Origin: Demequina oxidasica
GTDB taxonomy: Bacteria > Actinomycetota > Actinomycetes > Actinomycetales > Demequinaceae
Reading direction: 5' to 3'
Assembly (NCBI RefSeq): GCF_000975115.1
Contig: NZ_BBRE01000001.1
Location: 1,382,288-1,446,287 of the forward strand
DNA: 64,000 nucleotides
The position numbers were made by a program, and so were the translations under genes. The notes beneath the pieces were generated by a model, which saw only the letters and a program-made list of their open reading frames with translations, ran no database searches and had not been told where the DNA came from. Positions 23,203-31,790 of this stretch are shown piece after piece. The stretch's first letter is position 1. The number at the start of each line of letters is the position of its first letter.

Positions 23203-23982
23203 ATGAGTAAAGACAAGCGGCCTCCCCGACCGCTGCACACCGCGACCGTTTCCCGCACTGAGCCAGTGGCGCCCAATATGATCCGAGTGATCCTCACCGG
23301 CGACGGCCTGCGCGCGCTCCCCGAGCTCACGCACACGGATCACTACGTCAAGTTCAAGTTCGGTGACGTGACGCGTACGTACACGATTCGCTCGTTCGAT
23401 CGTGAGGTCAACGAGATGGCGATTGACTTCGTCATCCACGGCGACGAGGGGCTCGCGGGGCCCTGGGCTGCGCGAGCTCAGCCCGGCGACGAGATCTCGT
23501 TCAACGGCCCCGGTGGCAAGTGGCGTCCCAACGCTCAAGCCGATGCGCATCTCTTTGTGGGCGACGAGGCGGCAATTCCCGCCATCGCGGCGGCGCTCGA
23601 GGCGCTTCCGGACGATGCTGTGGCACGGGTTTTTGTGGAGGTCGCCTCCGGTGCGCACCACCAACCACTACGCGAGACCTCGCGCACCGAGATCACCTGG
23701 GTCCACCGCGATGAGCACAAGACTCCGGCCGGCCGGCCTCTTGGGTACGGCGAGGCGCTGACGCTGACCGTGATGCGTGCGGCCGTTCCAGAGGGGCGAG
23801 TCGAGGCCTTCGTCCACGGCAACGCGGACATGATCAAGCCGTTGCGCAGGTACCTGTTCAAGCAGGTGGGAGTACCGCGCGATCAGGTGTCGATCTCCGG
23901 ATATTGGCGCACCGGCATGAATGAGGACGGCTGGCAGTCCAGCAAGGCCGAGTTCAACGCCGCCATGGAGGCTGAGGACTGA
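23203..23982 (+). CDS. Siderophore-interacting protein (ferric-siderophore reductase type)
   Basis: 259-aa protein of the SIP/ViuB family: a FAD-binding beta-barrel with RTYTIRSFD, IDFVIHGDEGLAGPWA for the FAD/substrate region, and a C-terminal NAD(P)H-binding part with LFVGDEAAIPAIAAALE and SISGYWRTGMNEDGW, the family end motif. Such proteins reduce ferric siderophores in the cytoplasm to release iron. It could work with the siderophore importer at 50.5-54.3 kb, although it is not next to it and no iron box was noticed. Confidence 0.92.
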   Translation: MSKDKRPPRPLHTATVSRTEPVAPNMIRVILTGDGLRALPELTHTDHYVKFKFGDVTRTYTIRSFDREVNEMAIDFVIHGDEGLAGPWAARAQPGDEISFNGPGGKWRPNAQADAHLFVGDEAAIPAIAAALEALPDDAVARVFVEVASGAHHQPLRETSRTEITWVHRDEHKTPAGRPLGYGEALTLTVMRAAVPEGRVEAFVHGNADMIKPLRRYLFKQVGVPRDQVSISGYWRTGMNEDGWQSSKAEFNAAMEAED

Positions 23983-24217
23983 CACCTTCCCCTGATAGTT
24001 TCGCCATGTGATGCTGGCCGCTGCGCCCGGAGGTGGCCATCATTGGCGCATGGCAGAACAACTTCGTGAAGGCGCCACAGGCACGGACAACGCCCAACAG
24101 AGTGGGCCGGCGCAGGGATCTTCCTAAGGAACTGCGCTAGCCTGTCCGCAAACATCCGCGACCAGTGCGCAGGGATCGCGCACTCGGTGAGCCAGCTCGA
24201 ATGATGAGGAGAAGGCC

Positions 24218-24700
24218 GTGTCCGTTGAGGGAAACGAGCAGCAGCCGGACGGAGCGGCGCCCGCGCAGCCGCAGTACGCGCAGGTGCCTCCACCGCCACC
24301 TCCTGCGGCTCCGGCAAACTATCCGACGGCACCGTCAAACTATCCGGCCGTGCCCCCGCCGCCCCCGTATCCGCAATACGCGCAGGGCTATTCACAGTTC
24401 CCGGCCACCTACGCGGTGAAGCCGCCCACCCTCGGCATCACCGTGACGTCGATGTGCCTAGGAATAGCGGCGCTCACGATCGGTTGGCTGTTTGCAGTGC
24501 TGGTGCCGCTGTTGGGCATCGCTGCCGTGGTGTGTGGGCACGTAGGTCTGAGCCAGGTAAAGAAATCTCAGCGACCGGTGGGTGGCAAGGGATTCGCCAT
24601 AGCCGGACTGGTCACCGGCTACTTAGCGATTGCGACGGGTATCGCGCTCGCGGTCTTTTGGTTCGTTCTGATCGCGGCATTTGGGGTATCGGCCGACTGA
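24218..24700 (+). CDS. DUF4190 membrane protein with Pro-rich N-terminus
   Basis: 160-aa protein. The first 68 residues are rich in Pro, Tyr, Ala and Gln (repeats such as PPPPPPAAP and NYPTAPSNYPAVPPPPP). The rest has two membrane helices joined by a short loop (GHVGLSQVKKSQRPVGGKGFAIAGLVTGYLAI), the DUF4190 hallmark. The GTG at 24218 has AGGAGAAGG in front. Function unknown. The 235-bp gap to the left holds a short hairpin (GTGCGC/GCGCAC, 24165-24183) and a 25-codon open frame at 24050-24127 without a good ribosome site. Confidence 0.85.
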   Translation: MSVEGNEQQPDGAAPAQPQYAQVPPPPPPAAPANYPTAPSNYPAVPPPPPYPQYAQGYSQFPATYAVKPPTLGITVTSMCLGIAALTIGWLFAVLVPLLGIAAVVCGHVGLSQVKKSQRPVGGKGFAIAGLVTGYLAIATGIALAVFWFVLIAAFGVSAD

Positions 24701-24743
24701 AGACAGTCAGTGCGCCGAGCGATGGTGACGGTGACGGCAGATG

Positions 24744-25595
24744 CTACATCTCCTCGTGTGTGTCCGGGTCGCCATCGAAGAGTCGACCATCGGGCTTGGT
24801 GAGCCCGGAGATCGCCGCGACCTCAGCATCGGTCAGTTCGAACCCAAACACATTCAGGTTCTCCTCTTGACGTGAAGGCGTCGACGACTTGGGAAGTGGA
24901 AGCGAGCCGATCTGCGCGTGCCAGCGCAGGATCACCTGGGCGGGTGTCACACCGTGGGCCTTCGCTGCATCGGCGACTGGGGCCTCGTCGAACGGCGCGC
25001 TGCGCTTGCCCAGCGGGCTCCACGCCTCGGTGACGATTCCAAGCTTGTCGTGCGTAGCGCGCATCGACTCCTGGACGAAGTACGGGTGGAGCTCGATCTG
25101 GTTGATCGCGGGCGTCACGCCGGAGTCCTCGATGATGTCTGCGAGGTGTTGGGCGGTGAAGTTGGAGACCCCGATGCTGCGGACTAGTCCACGCTTCTGG
25201 AGTTCCACGAGCGCGCGCCACGCCTCGCGGTACTTGTTGGTGATGGGGTTGGGCCAGTGGATCAGCAGCACGTCGAGGCGATCCAAACCTAGTCGGGCGA
25301 CTGACTCATATCCGGCGGCCAACGCTGTGTCGTAGTCGTGGTGTCGACCGGCGAGCTTGCTCTGCACGGTCACCTCGTCTCGAGACACGCCCGTCTCCTC
25401 GAGGAAGTCGTGCAACCCACGGCCGACTGCCCCCTCGTTCTCGTAGTTGGTCGCAGAGTCCAATAGGCGGTAGCCGTTGTCGAGAGCGGAGTGAACGACG
25501 TCGCGCCCCTCTTCGCCCTTGAGTGGATAAGTCCCGAATCCGATGGCGGGGATCGAGTGGCCGTCGTTGAGCTGGTGTGTGGGTGTCTGAGTCAT
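24744..25595 (-). CDS. Aldo/keto reductase
   Basis: 283-aa AKR5-like aldo/keto reductase. GFGTYPLKGEEG near the N-terminus, DSATNYENE with the catalytic Asp and Tyr, QSKLAGRHH with Lys, LLIHWPNP with His, GVSNFTAQHL, INQIELHPYF and the NADPH-binding PLPKSSTPSR near the C-terminus are all present. This resembles 2,5-diketo-D-gluconate reductase-type enzymes, which reduce aldehydes and ketones with NADPH. Confidence 0.92.
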   Translation of the reverse strand: MTQTPTHQLNDGHSIPAIGFGTYPLKGEEGRDVVHSALDNGYRLLDSATNYENEGAVGRGLHDFLEETGVSRDEVTVQSKLAGRHHDYDTALAAGYESVARLGLDRLDVLLIHWPNPITNKYREAWRALVELQKRGLVRSIGVSNFTAQHLADIIEDSGVTPAINQIELHPYFVQESMRATHDKLGIVTEAWSPLGKRSAPFDEAPVADAAKAHGVTPAQVILRWHAQIGSLPLPKSSTPSRQEENLNVFGFELTDAEVAAISGLTKPDGRLFDGDPDTHEEM

Positions 25596-25642
25596 TCCTC
25601 CAGGCTATTACCTCAGCGCGGAGGTCACCACAAGGCCCGGGG

Positions 25643-26014
25643 CTACTCGCCGGACGCGTCGGTGACGCCTTCATACAGCCCGATGCTGTTTCCATCCGGA
25701 TCGTTGAAGACCGCCCACCAGCTCGTCTCCGAAATCTGGTCCTTGGCCATCGTCACTGTCGCACCCGCGGCAACCGCGGCGGCGAGGGTGTCGTCGATCG
25801 AGTCGACCTCCACGTACGAACGCGGCTGCGTGAATCCCTCGGAACGGGGTGCTAAGCCGCCGCCACTGATGCCGTTGGGGGCAGACCACATGGGGTAGCC
25901 CTCGAACCCGGGGATCTCCGCGATCTTCCACCCGAAAAGGTCAGAGTAGAACTGAGATGCGGCGCCGAGCTCCGCCACTGGGATGTCGATGTGCGTGATG
26001 TCGCCGTGGGCCAT
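25643..26014 (-). CDS. VOC (glyoxalase-like) protein
   Basis: 123-aa vicinal-oxygen-chelate protein. Two beta-alpha-beta-beta-beta modules are seen: HIDIPVAELGAASQFYSDLFGW and YVEVDSIDDTLAAAVAAGA, ending in FNDPDGNSIGLYEG. The potential metal ligands (His near residue 8, Glu near the C-terminus) are kept. Function unspecific; this subtype occurs as stand-alone proteins in many actinobacteria. Confidence 0.88.
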   Translation of the reverse strand: MAHGDITHIDIPVAELGAASQFYSDLFGWKIAEIPGFEGYPMWSAPNGISGGGLAPRSEGFTQPRSYVEVDSIDDTLAAAVAAGATVTMAKDQISETSWWAVFNDPDGNSIGLYEGVTDASGE

Positions 26015-26080
26015 GGTGGTCGCCGTTCGCTACGGATGTGGATTCTCAGTATGCATCGGTAGCGTCAGTTCCGCACTGGA

Positions 26081-26593
26081 TCAGTCGTGCTCGACCCAGC
26101 GGTCAATCGCCCACATCACGGCGAAGGCGAGGCCAGGATCCACGCCATCGGCGACGTCCATGATGAACTTGTCGCGCATCGTGACCCACTTCTGGGTGAT
26201 CTGCATGACGTGACGGTCGTTCGAGTCGTTGACCGTGTAGGACTTCTCCATGACACTGCCGACTACGAGCCACTCGTCGCCGTTGGCGAACGTGATCTCG
26301 ATCTTGTCGTGGACAAACTTGAACGGCTTCGCGTGCAGGTGCGCCACATGCTCGCCGCTGGCGTCGGCAACGTCAATGCGCTTGGGGATTCCGAGTAGCT
26401 TGCCGCGAACCTTGTAGAGGTCCTTCCCGTCGGGTCCCTTGACTTCCGCCTTGGGGCGCGTCCCAATGTGGCCGTCAATGAGGAACAGTTGCTCCTCGGT
26501 GTTGGGGTCAAGCACCTTGAAGTCGCGGCCCGCACCGAACTTGCTCTTCATCAGGTACCGGGCAAAGCCGTCAATCGGCGGCGGGATGGCCAT
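26081..26593 (-). CDS. LURP-one-related / tubby-like protein
   Basis: 170-aa protein of the LURP-one-related family (PF04525, a beta-barrel like the tubby C-terminal domain). Recognised by the pattern of short strands: YLMKSKFGAGRDFKVLDPNTEEQ, LYKVRGKLLGIPKRIDV, KIEITFANGDEWLVVG, and a C-terminal helix (DPGLAFAVMWAIDRW) filling the barrel. Function unknown, possibly membrane or phosphoinositide related in eukaryotes; unclear in bacteria. Confidence 0.78.
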   Translation of the reverse strand: MAIPPPIDGFARYLMKSKFGAGRDFKVLDPNTEEQLFLIDGHIGTRPKAEVKGPDGKDLYKVRGKLLGIPKRIDVADASGEHVAHLHAKPFKFVHDKIEITFANGDEWLVVGSVMEKSYTVNDSNDRHVMQITQKWVTMRDKFIMDVADGVDPGLAFAVMWAIDRWVEHD

Positions 26594-26723
26594 GGGATTC
26601 TCCAGGGGGTCGCGTGGATTAAGCCGGCAACCCCGAATCTACCTCCCGCGAGGCTCACAACGCGACGTGAATCGCATGCCAGTTCGCCACGTTTTGTTGC
26701 CGGCCTACCCCACGACGAAAACA

Positions 26724-26757
26724 GCGGCCGATGCCAACCTGAGTTGGCATCGGCCGC
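26724..26757 (-). terminator. Rho-independent terminator after FAS1 gene
   Basis: A perfect 15-bp stem (GCGGCCGATGCCAAC and its complement) with a 4-nt loop, followed on the minus strand by TGTTTTCG. It stands about 27 nt after the FAS1 stop. The stem contains the CCGATGC core also seen in other hairpins in the window. Confidence 0.9.
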
Positions 26758-26783
26758 CGCCGTTGGGGGGTACTAACCGGCTG

Positions 26784-27488
26784 TTAGTTAGCCGGGGGCA
26801 TGAGCACCGTGTCGACCAGGTACACGGTCGCGTTGGCGGTCTGGACGCCACCGCAGATGACGTTGGACTCGCCGTTGACCATGATGTCGTCGCCGGTACC
26901 GGTCACGGTGAGGTCAGCGCCATTGACGGTGGTGAAGGTGCCGTCGATGTCGTCGGGCTCGATCTGGCCGGGGATCACGTGGTAGGTCAGAATGGAGCTG
27001 AGCAGGTCACTGTCGGTCTTGAGGACCTCGATGGTGTCTGCGTCGATCTTGCCGAACGCGTCGTCAACCGGTGCGAACACCGTGAACTCGTCTCCGTTGA
27101 GGGTGTCAACGAGGTCGACGTCGGGGTTGAGCTGGCCGCTCACTGCCGCCACGAGCGTGGTGAGCAGCGGGTTGTTCGATGCGGCAACCGCGACCGGGTC
27201 CTGAGACATGCCCTGGACGGAGCCTGCGCCTTCCGGAACCGCTGCGGCGTAGTCGGCGCAGGCGGCACCCACGAGGTTGGCGGCCGGGTCCATCATGGCG
27301 TCGTCCTCTGCCATCGCGTCGTCCGACATGGCGGGGGTGGGGGCAGGAGCCTCGGTGGACATTGCGGGGGCCGAGTCGGTGTTCTCTACCGCATCGTCCG
27401 AGCCGGACGAGGAGCAAGCGGAGAGGGCGAGTGCGCCGGCAAAGACCAGCGCGAATCCTGAGGTCAGCTTCTTAGTGCGTGTAGCCAT
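26784..27488 (-). CDS. FAS1 (fasciclin) domain lipoprotein, MPT83/MPT70-like
   Basis: 234-aa secreted lipoprotein. The signal peptide ends in the lipobox LSAC (C25), a low-complexity Ser/Ala/Met/Asp linker runs to about residue 65, then one FAS1 domain: [30 protein letters not shown] (H1), [13 protein letters not shown], and the H2 region ending in [14 protein letters not shown]1 domains mediate adhesion or protein contacts on the surface. GGAGGAAATC precedes the ATG. It is divergent from dipZ, the same neighbourhood as mpt83/dipZ/mpt70 in Mycobacterium tuberculosis. Confidence 0.92.
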   Translation of the reverse strand: MATRTKKLTSGFALVFAGALALSACSSSGSDDAVENTDSAPAMSTEAPAPTPAMSDDAMAEDDAMMDPAANLVGAACADYAAAVPEGAGSVQGMSQDPVAVAASNNPLLTTLVAAVSGQLNPDVDLVDTLNGDEFTVFAPVDDAFGKIDADTIEVLKTDSDLLSSILTYHVIPGQIEPDDIDGTFTTVNGADLTVTGTGDDIMVNGESNVICGGVQTANATVYLVDTVLMPPAN

Positions 27489-27584
27489 GATTTCCTCCAT
27501 AGTGTGTCGCCCGCCGGAACGGACTTCGGTCTGTGGCTTCCCTGGTGGGTTGCCCGCCGCGGTGTGCGGCTTCACAGGAGGTTC

Positions 27585-27600
27585 GCCCGATGCATCGGGC
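27585..27600. promoter_or_regulatory. Perfect 16-bp palindrome in FAS1/dipZ intergenic region
   Basis: GCCCGATGCATCGGGC is a perfect palindrome about 97 nt upstream of the FAS1 start and 132 nt upstream of dipZ. It may be a regulator site or a hairpin in the FAS1 leader. The rest of the 243-bp gap shows no gene. Confidence 0.4.
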
Positions 27601-27731
27601 CGGATTGGTGGCAATCTTCAGAATGATTTGGTTACTCACAAATTCCCAGGTAAATCGGCGGCATCGGCGCCTCGGGCAATCCGGGCCACCCTCCCGGGCG
27701 AACCCTCCGTAACTCAACGGAGGCTTACGCC

Positions 27732-29567
27732 ATGGAACTCATCATCATCGGACTGCTCGGCGGTCTTATCACGGGCATCTCGCCCTGCATCCTGCCGGTC
27801 CTACCGGTCATCTTCTTAACGGGCGGCGCGCAGTCAGCCCGCACCCGCACGGCCGCACCTGCCCGCGAGAAGGTAGCAGCGGGAATTGGCGGCCAGGTGG
27901 GGGCAGGCGCCGCGATCCGGGCCGGCTCTGCTGGAGTCATTAAGGCGGGAGTCGACGCCGATGCTATGCCGGTCGCCCAGCCTGAGGTCTCGCGGTGGCG
28001 TCCCTACTTCGTGATTGCGGGCCTGGTCACGAGCTTCACGCTCGTCACCCTGGTGGGCTCGGTGCTCCTCAGCGCGCTGAACCTCCCGCAGGACATCATC
28101 CGTTGGGTGGGCACGATCGTCTTGGTGCTCATCGGTATCGGTCTGATTGTTCCCAAGTTCGAGTTCATCCTGGAGAAGCCCTTCGCGTTCCTGCCCAAGC
28201 GCAACGTGGACGCTAAGCGCAGTGGGTTCGGAGTGGGCCTTGCCCTAGGCGCAGTATTTGTGCCCTGCGCGGGACCGGTTCTCGCGGCAATCATCGTCGC
28301 CGGCTCCACCGGTCAGATCGGGATAGGCACGGTCATCTTGACGCTCTCATTCGCGATCGGCGTCGCTGTGCCGCTGCTGTTCTTCGCCCTCGCCGGCCGC
28401 GGTCTTGCGGAGCGCGTCAAAGCGTTCCGCAAGCGTGAGCGCGGACTGCGCGTCGCCGCTGGAGTCGCCATGATCGCTCTCGCGGTGGGCCTCGCCTTCA
28501 ACGTTCCGCAGAAACTGCAGACCCTCCTCCCCGACTACACCGCGGGCGTGCAGACGCAGCTCACGGACAACGAGAGTGCGCGTGACGCACTCGCGCTTGG
28601 TGGCCTGATTAACGACGAGAACAAGGACCTTGACCTTTGCACCGACGGTGCTCCCGAACTCGAGTCTTGCGGCACCGCGCCCAGCATCAAGGGCATCGAC
28701 TCGTGGCTCAATACTCCTGGTGGTGCAGAAATTGACCTTGCGGACCTGAAGGGTGAGGTAGTGCTCGTGGACTTCTGGGCCTACTCCTGCATCAATTGCC
28801 AGCGCTCCATCCCTCACGTGGTGGGCTGGGACGACGCTTACCGCGATGCCGGCCTGAACGTCATTGGAGTGCATTCGCCCGAGTACGCGTTCGAGAAGGA
28901 CGCGGGCAACGTAGCCGCCGGCGCCAAGGACTTTGGCATCACCTACCCGGTCGCACTCGACAACAACCTGTCCACCTGGACTAACTACCGCAACCGCTAC
29001 TGGCCCGCGCACTACCTGATCGACGCCGAGGGCACCGTTCGCCACATCGCGTTTGGCGAGGGCAACTACGCCACGACCGAGAAGCTCATCCGCGAGTTGC
29101 TCGAGGACGCTGATCCGGACGTGGAGCTGCCCAAGGCGACCGAGACTGTGGACGACACCCCTGACCTGGGCTCCACCACCCAGGAGACCTTCCTGGGATC
29201 GTCCAAGGACCTCAACTACGCCGGTACGGATCGTTACGCGCCGGGAGAGGGCTCGTATTCGTTCCCTGACTCTCAGGGCGACGACACCTTCGCGCTTGAC
29301 GGCGACTGGGACATCCAGACGCAGTACGCGACCCCCACCGCGGACGGAGCGAGCGTCCGGCTGAACTTCCACGCAACCGTGGTGGAGATGGTGCTGGCTG
29401 GCACGGGGCAGGTGACCGTGACGCTCGATGACGGCACCGAGACCGTGATTGACGTGGACGGTACGCCGAGGTCCTACGCCTTGGTCAACGACGTGGGCGA
29501 CGGGCAGCACGTGCTCGACGTCCAGGTGAGCCAGGGCGTGGAGGCGTACTCCTTCACCTTCGGGTGA
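27732..29567 (+). CDS. dipZ: DipZ: CcdA/DsbD membrane domain fused to thioredoxin-like domain
   Basis: 611-aa membrane protein moving reducing power across the membrane. The N-terminal CcdA-like domain (about 1-265) has its two redox Cys at C19 (GISPC) and C179 (FVPCAGPV). An outer TlpA/thioredoxin-like domain follows with the active site CINC (C353-C356) in DFWAYSCINCQRS, and the C-terminal 140 residues form a carbohydrate-binding-like beta domain. This three-part layout is that of mycobacterial DipZ. GGAGGC precedes the ATG. A polar Ala/Gly-rich insert at about residues 37-85 lies between helices 1 and 2. Confidence 0.93.
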   Translation: MELIIIGLLGGLITGISPCILPVLPVIFLTGGAQSARTRTAAPAREKVAAGIGGQVGAGAAIRAGSAGVIKAGVDADAMPVAQPEVSRWRPYFVIAGLVTSFTLVTLVGSVLLSALNLPQDIIRWVGTIVLVLIGIGLIVPKFEFILEKPFAFLPKRNVDAKRSGFGVGLALGAVFVPCAGPVLAAIIVAGSTGQIGIGTVILTLSFAIGVAVPLLFFALAGRGLAERVKAFRKRERGLRVAAGVAMIALAVGLAFNVPQKLQTLLPDYTAGVQTQLTDNESARDALALGGLINDENKDLDLCTDGAPELESCGTAPSIKGIDSWLNTPGGAEIDLADLKGEVVLVDFWAYSCINCQRSIPHVVGWDDAYRDAGLNVIGVHSPEYAFEKDAGNVAAGAKDFGITYPVALDNNLSTWTNYRNRYWPAHYLIDAEGTVRHIAFGEGNYATTEKLIRELLEDADPDVELPKATETVDDTPDLGSTTQETFLGSSKDLNYAGTDRYAPGEGSYSFPDSQGDDTFALDGDWDIQTQYATPTADGASVRLNFHATVVEMVLAGTGQVTVTLDDGTETVIDVDGTPRSYALVNDVGDGQHVLDVQVSQGVEAYSFTFG

Positions 29568-29588
29568 TCTTGTTCGGCACCACCTGAG

Positions 29589-29622
29589 CGCCCGGTCCTC
29601 GCTGAGAGGGGACCGGGCGTTT
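29589..29622 (+). terminator. Terminator after dipZ
   Basis: 10-bp stem CGCCCGGTCC / GGACCGGGCG (29589-29598 and 29610-29619) followed by TTT, 21 nt after the dipZ stop. Confidence 0.85.
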
Positions 29623-29675
29623 GCCGTTCTCGGTGTAGTTCCTCGAGGGCGTCAGACGACGGAAAAGGGGGTGAT

Positions 29676-29876
29676 GTGCCGTACCGTCATGGCATGAAAT
29701 ATTTTCTCATCGTCCTGTTGATCGTGTTCCTGGCGCTCGGAATCGTCGGATTTCTAGTGAAGGCGCTGTTGTGGTTGGCATTCTTGGGTTTCATCCTGTT
29801 CGCGTTGACCGCCGTGTACTGGTGGTTCCGCGTCAAGCAGTCGCAGTCATCCGGCGCGGCGGAGATAGCGGACTAA
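29676..29876 (+). CDS. Small two-helix membrane protein
   Basis: 66-aa protein made almost entirely of two hydrophobic helices (FLIVLLIVFLALGIVGFLV and LWLAFLGFILFALTAVYWW) with a short polar tail. The GTG at 29676 is preceded by AAGGGG at 5-nt spacing; an ATG at 29694 would start exactly at the first helix (60 aa). It resembles small actinobacterial hydrophobic proteins of unknown function. Confidence 0.65.
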   Translation: MPYRHGMKYFLIVLLIVFLALGIVGFLVKALLWLAFLGFILFALTAVYWWFRVKQSQSSGAAEIAD

Positions 29877-29919
29877 CGCTGCTAGGAAGCCTGGGCGCTG
29901 TCGTCCTGGCGCGCGCTCG

Positions 29920-31158
29920 CTATGTCGCTAGGGCGCTCACCGGCATTGCCCAGATCCGGTCCTCGATGAGGAAGGAGTCGCCTCCTGTGTGGGCAACAAA
30001 GTTAGCGGTGAACGAGTCTCCACGCTGATCTCGGAGCCATGCGAGGTGCCGCGCATCGCGTGCCGTGGGTCGCGTTCCATACTTCACCTCGAAGGCAAAG
30101 AGCTCAAGGCCCTCGGTAACGATTGCATCAACCTCGTGCTCACTGGCGCCGGTGCGAAGGTGGAATAGTGAGCCGCGTACGGCGTCGACTTGAGGACGCA
30201 GTTGGTGCATCGCGTGGGATTCGAGTTATTGGCCGGCCAACGAGTGTTCGGCCTCGAGGTTGGCCGTGGTGAGGCCAGCGAGCGTTAGAGCAAGGGCCGT
30301 ATCCGCCAGGTAGCTCTTGGGGTAGGTGGTGAGGCGTGCCAGGCGGTTGCTCTCATAGGCCGGGCTCGGCTCCGTGATGTGGGTGCGTGCCAAGAGAGCC
30401 TCGTGGTTTGCCCAGGTGGTCTTGTTGATGTCCGCGGCCTCCCACACCCGCCGCGCAGGGACCGCTTGTGACTCGAGGGTTGCGAGGACGCGCATTGTAG
30501 TGAGCAGGCGGGAGGCGTCTCGTCCCTCGTCGCCCGCCCGTTGCGCCACCAGCGCAGCGTAGCCCTCCAGGAAGGTCGCGGGGTCTGCCCATGCTCGCAC
30601 GGCGGGGAATTCGGAGGTGGCAATCCCGTCGAGCGAAAACGCGCCGCTGCGCCCGGCTGTGGGAGTCGGGCGCTCACCGTTCACTAGGCGTTCTAAGAAC
30701 GACGGGTGCGCACCGTCACCACGAATTTCAGCCTGGCTCATTGGCCGCATGACAATCCTCGTCGCGCGGCCCGTCAGCGGGAAAGTCGGCCCATAAGTCG
30801 CCGGCTCGACGCTCCCGGCAAGTAGGAACTGTCCTGGGGTTAGGTCTACGTCGAACAGCTGCTTCAACGTCCACAGCAGATCAACGCCAGCGAGTTGCCA
30901 CTCATCTATGAGTACGGGACGCGCGAGGCCACGCAGGTTCTCTTCTGGACTCGCCGTCAGCCTTGCCAGGTCGTGGGGAAGCCTCAGTGTTGATGCTGCT
31001 TCTCGCGCGGCCGAGGTTGTCTTCCCTACAGCTCGAGGTCCGTCGACTAGAACGATGGGTGACGCTGCCAGGGCTCGTTTGAGGGCAGCGTCAGTGAGGC
31101 GCGGGAGGTACCCTGCTGGGTTTACTGCCGATTCGGTCATGTCAAAAAGTGTGGCCAC
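29920..31158 (-). pseudogene. AAA+ ATPase with DUF4143, interrupted by an in-frame stop
   Basis: The region reads as one 411-codon frame broken by a single TAA at 30226-30228. Upstream part (310 aa): Walker A GPRAVGKTTS, Walker B RPVLIDEWQ, a sensor-like LLAGSVEP, then a winged-helix segment (RVWEAADINKTTWANHEALL) and YPKSYLADTALALTLAGL. Downstream part in the same frame: LESHAMHQLRPQVDAV, HLRTGASEHEVDAIV and FEVKYG, the nuclease-like DUF4143 end. Expected whole length is about 400-430 aa. TTA or TTG to TAA/TAG would need one base change. Either a recent pseudogene, a readthrough gene, or two proteins (the second from ATG 30210). Confidence 0.82.
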
Positions 31159-31194
31159 TAGCGGTTTTTGCGGCTAGTGAGTAGCGGTTTTTGC
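31159..31194 (-). promoter_or_regulatory. Direct repeat upstream of the DUF4143 ATPase
   Basis: TAGCGGTTTTTGC occurs twice as an exact 13-bp direct repeat (31159-31171 and 31182-31194), 23 bp start to start (about two helical turns), immediately upstream of the ATPase start at 31158. Suitable as tandem regulator sites. Confidence 0.45.
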
Positions 31195-31265
31195 AGGTTG
31201 GCAGTCGTCGCGTGTCGAGCCAATCCACCAGCGCAGGCCATTGTCGGAGTCATTGAGTAGGGTGA

Positions 31266-31391
31266 ATGAAGATCAAGAAGCTCGGCCACACGCCCTCCGG
31301 CAGGCCGACTGGCAACCGCGTCCCGCACACGGTGCCCCCGGAGGAAGATCTGCCCGTCGCCAACCGGCGCACGGGAAGAACGGACACCTAA
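31266..31391 (+). CDS. Small basic hypothetical protein
   Basis: 41-aa basic peptide (MKIKKLGHTPSGRPTGNRV at the start, then HTVPPEEDLPVANRRTGRT). ATG at 31266 follows AGGGTG. It ends 9 nt before the next gene and shares its strand, which supports a two-gene unit. No domain recognised. Confidence 0.5.
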   Translation: MKIKKLGHTPSGRPTGNRVPHTVPPEEDLPVANRRTGRTDT

Positions 31392-31400
31392 GGAATCGCC

Positions 31401-31778
31401 ATGTTCGATGCATCCTCACCCAAGATTCACCTGCTCCCGCTCAACGACCTCAAGTACGGCAGGCGCCGCGCCAAATATCAGAGGCGCACGGTCACCACGG
31501 TCGAGTTTGGCGCCGGCGCCAGTGACCACATCGCCGTCGCGGACGGAGACCGCCGGCCGCTCGTCTGGATCGGTGCGCCACTTGACCTTGCGCTCAAGCC
31601 CGGTGACTCGGTGTGGGCACTGTGGTTCGAGGGCTACGTGCAAGGGTGGGGCCCCATCGCCAAGACCGTGTGCCACGATTCGACGTGCGAGCGAGCACTG
31701 TACGTCGTCAACGCAGACGGCGCCTTGCGCAGCGTGGCTCACATTGGTGCCACACACTTCTGGGTCGAGCGTGCCTGA
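31401..31778 (+). CDS. Hypothetical protein, beta-rich
   Basis: 125-aa soluble protein without signal peptide. Predicted as mostly short strands: TVTTVEFGAGASDHIAVAD, RPLVWIGAPLDLALKPGDSVWALWFEGYVQGW, ALYVVNADGALRSVAHIG. Two Cys (CHDSTC) sit near residue 92. No family recognised. Its stop is 12 nt from the convergent quinone-reductase gene, and a 7-bp hairpin (CTGGGAT/ATCCCAG, 31784-31813) spans the junction. Confidence 0.65.
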   Translation: MFDASSPKIHLLPLNDLKYGRRRAKYQRRTVTTVEFGAGASDHIAVADGDRRPLVWIGAPLDLALKPGDSVWALWFEGYVQGWGPIAKTVCHDSTCERALYVVNADGALRSVAHIGATHFWVERA

Positions 31779-31790
31779 TGCGACTGGGAT

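Noticed and set aside
24050..24127. 25-codon open frame
   Set aside because: Weak and badly spaced ribosome site and no recognisable content.
26439..27461. 340-codon plus-strand frame
   Set aside because: Antisense to the FAS1 lipoprotein gene; low-complexity Val/Asp/Gly content typical of a shadow.
28347..29510. 387-codon minus-strand frame opposite dipZ
   Set aside because: Shadow of dipZ, which has complete redox motifs on the plus strand.
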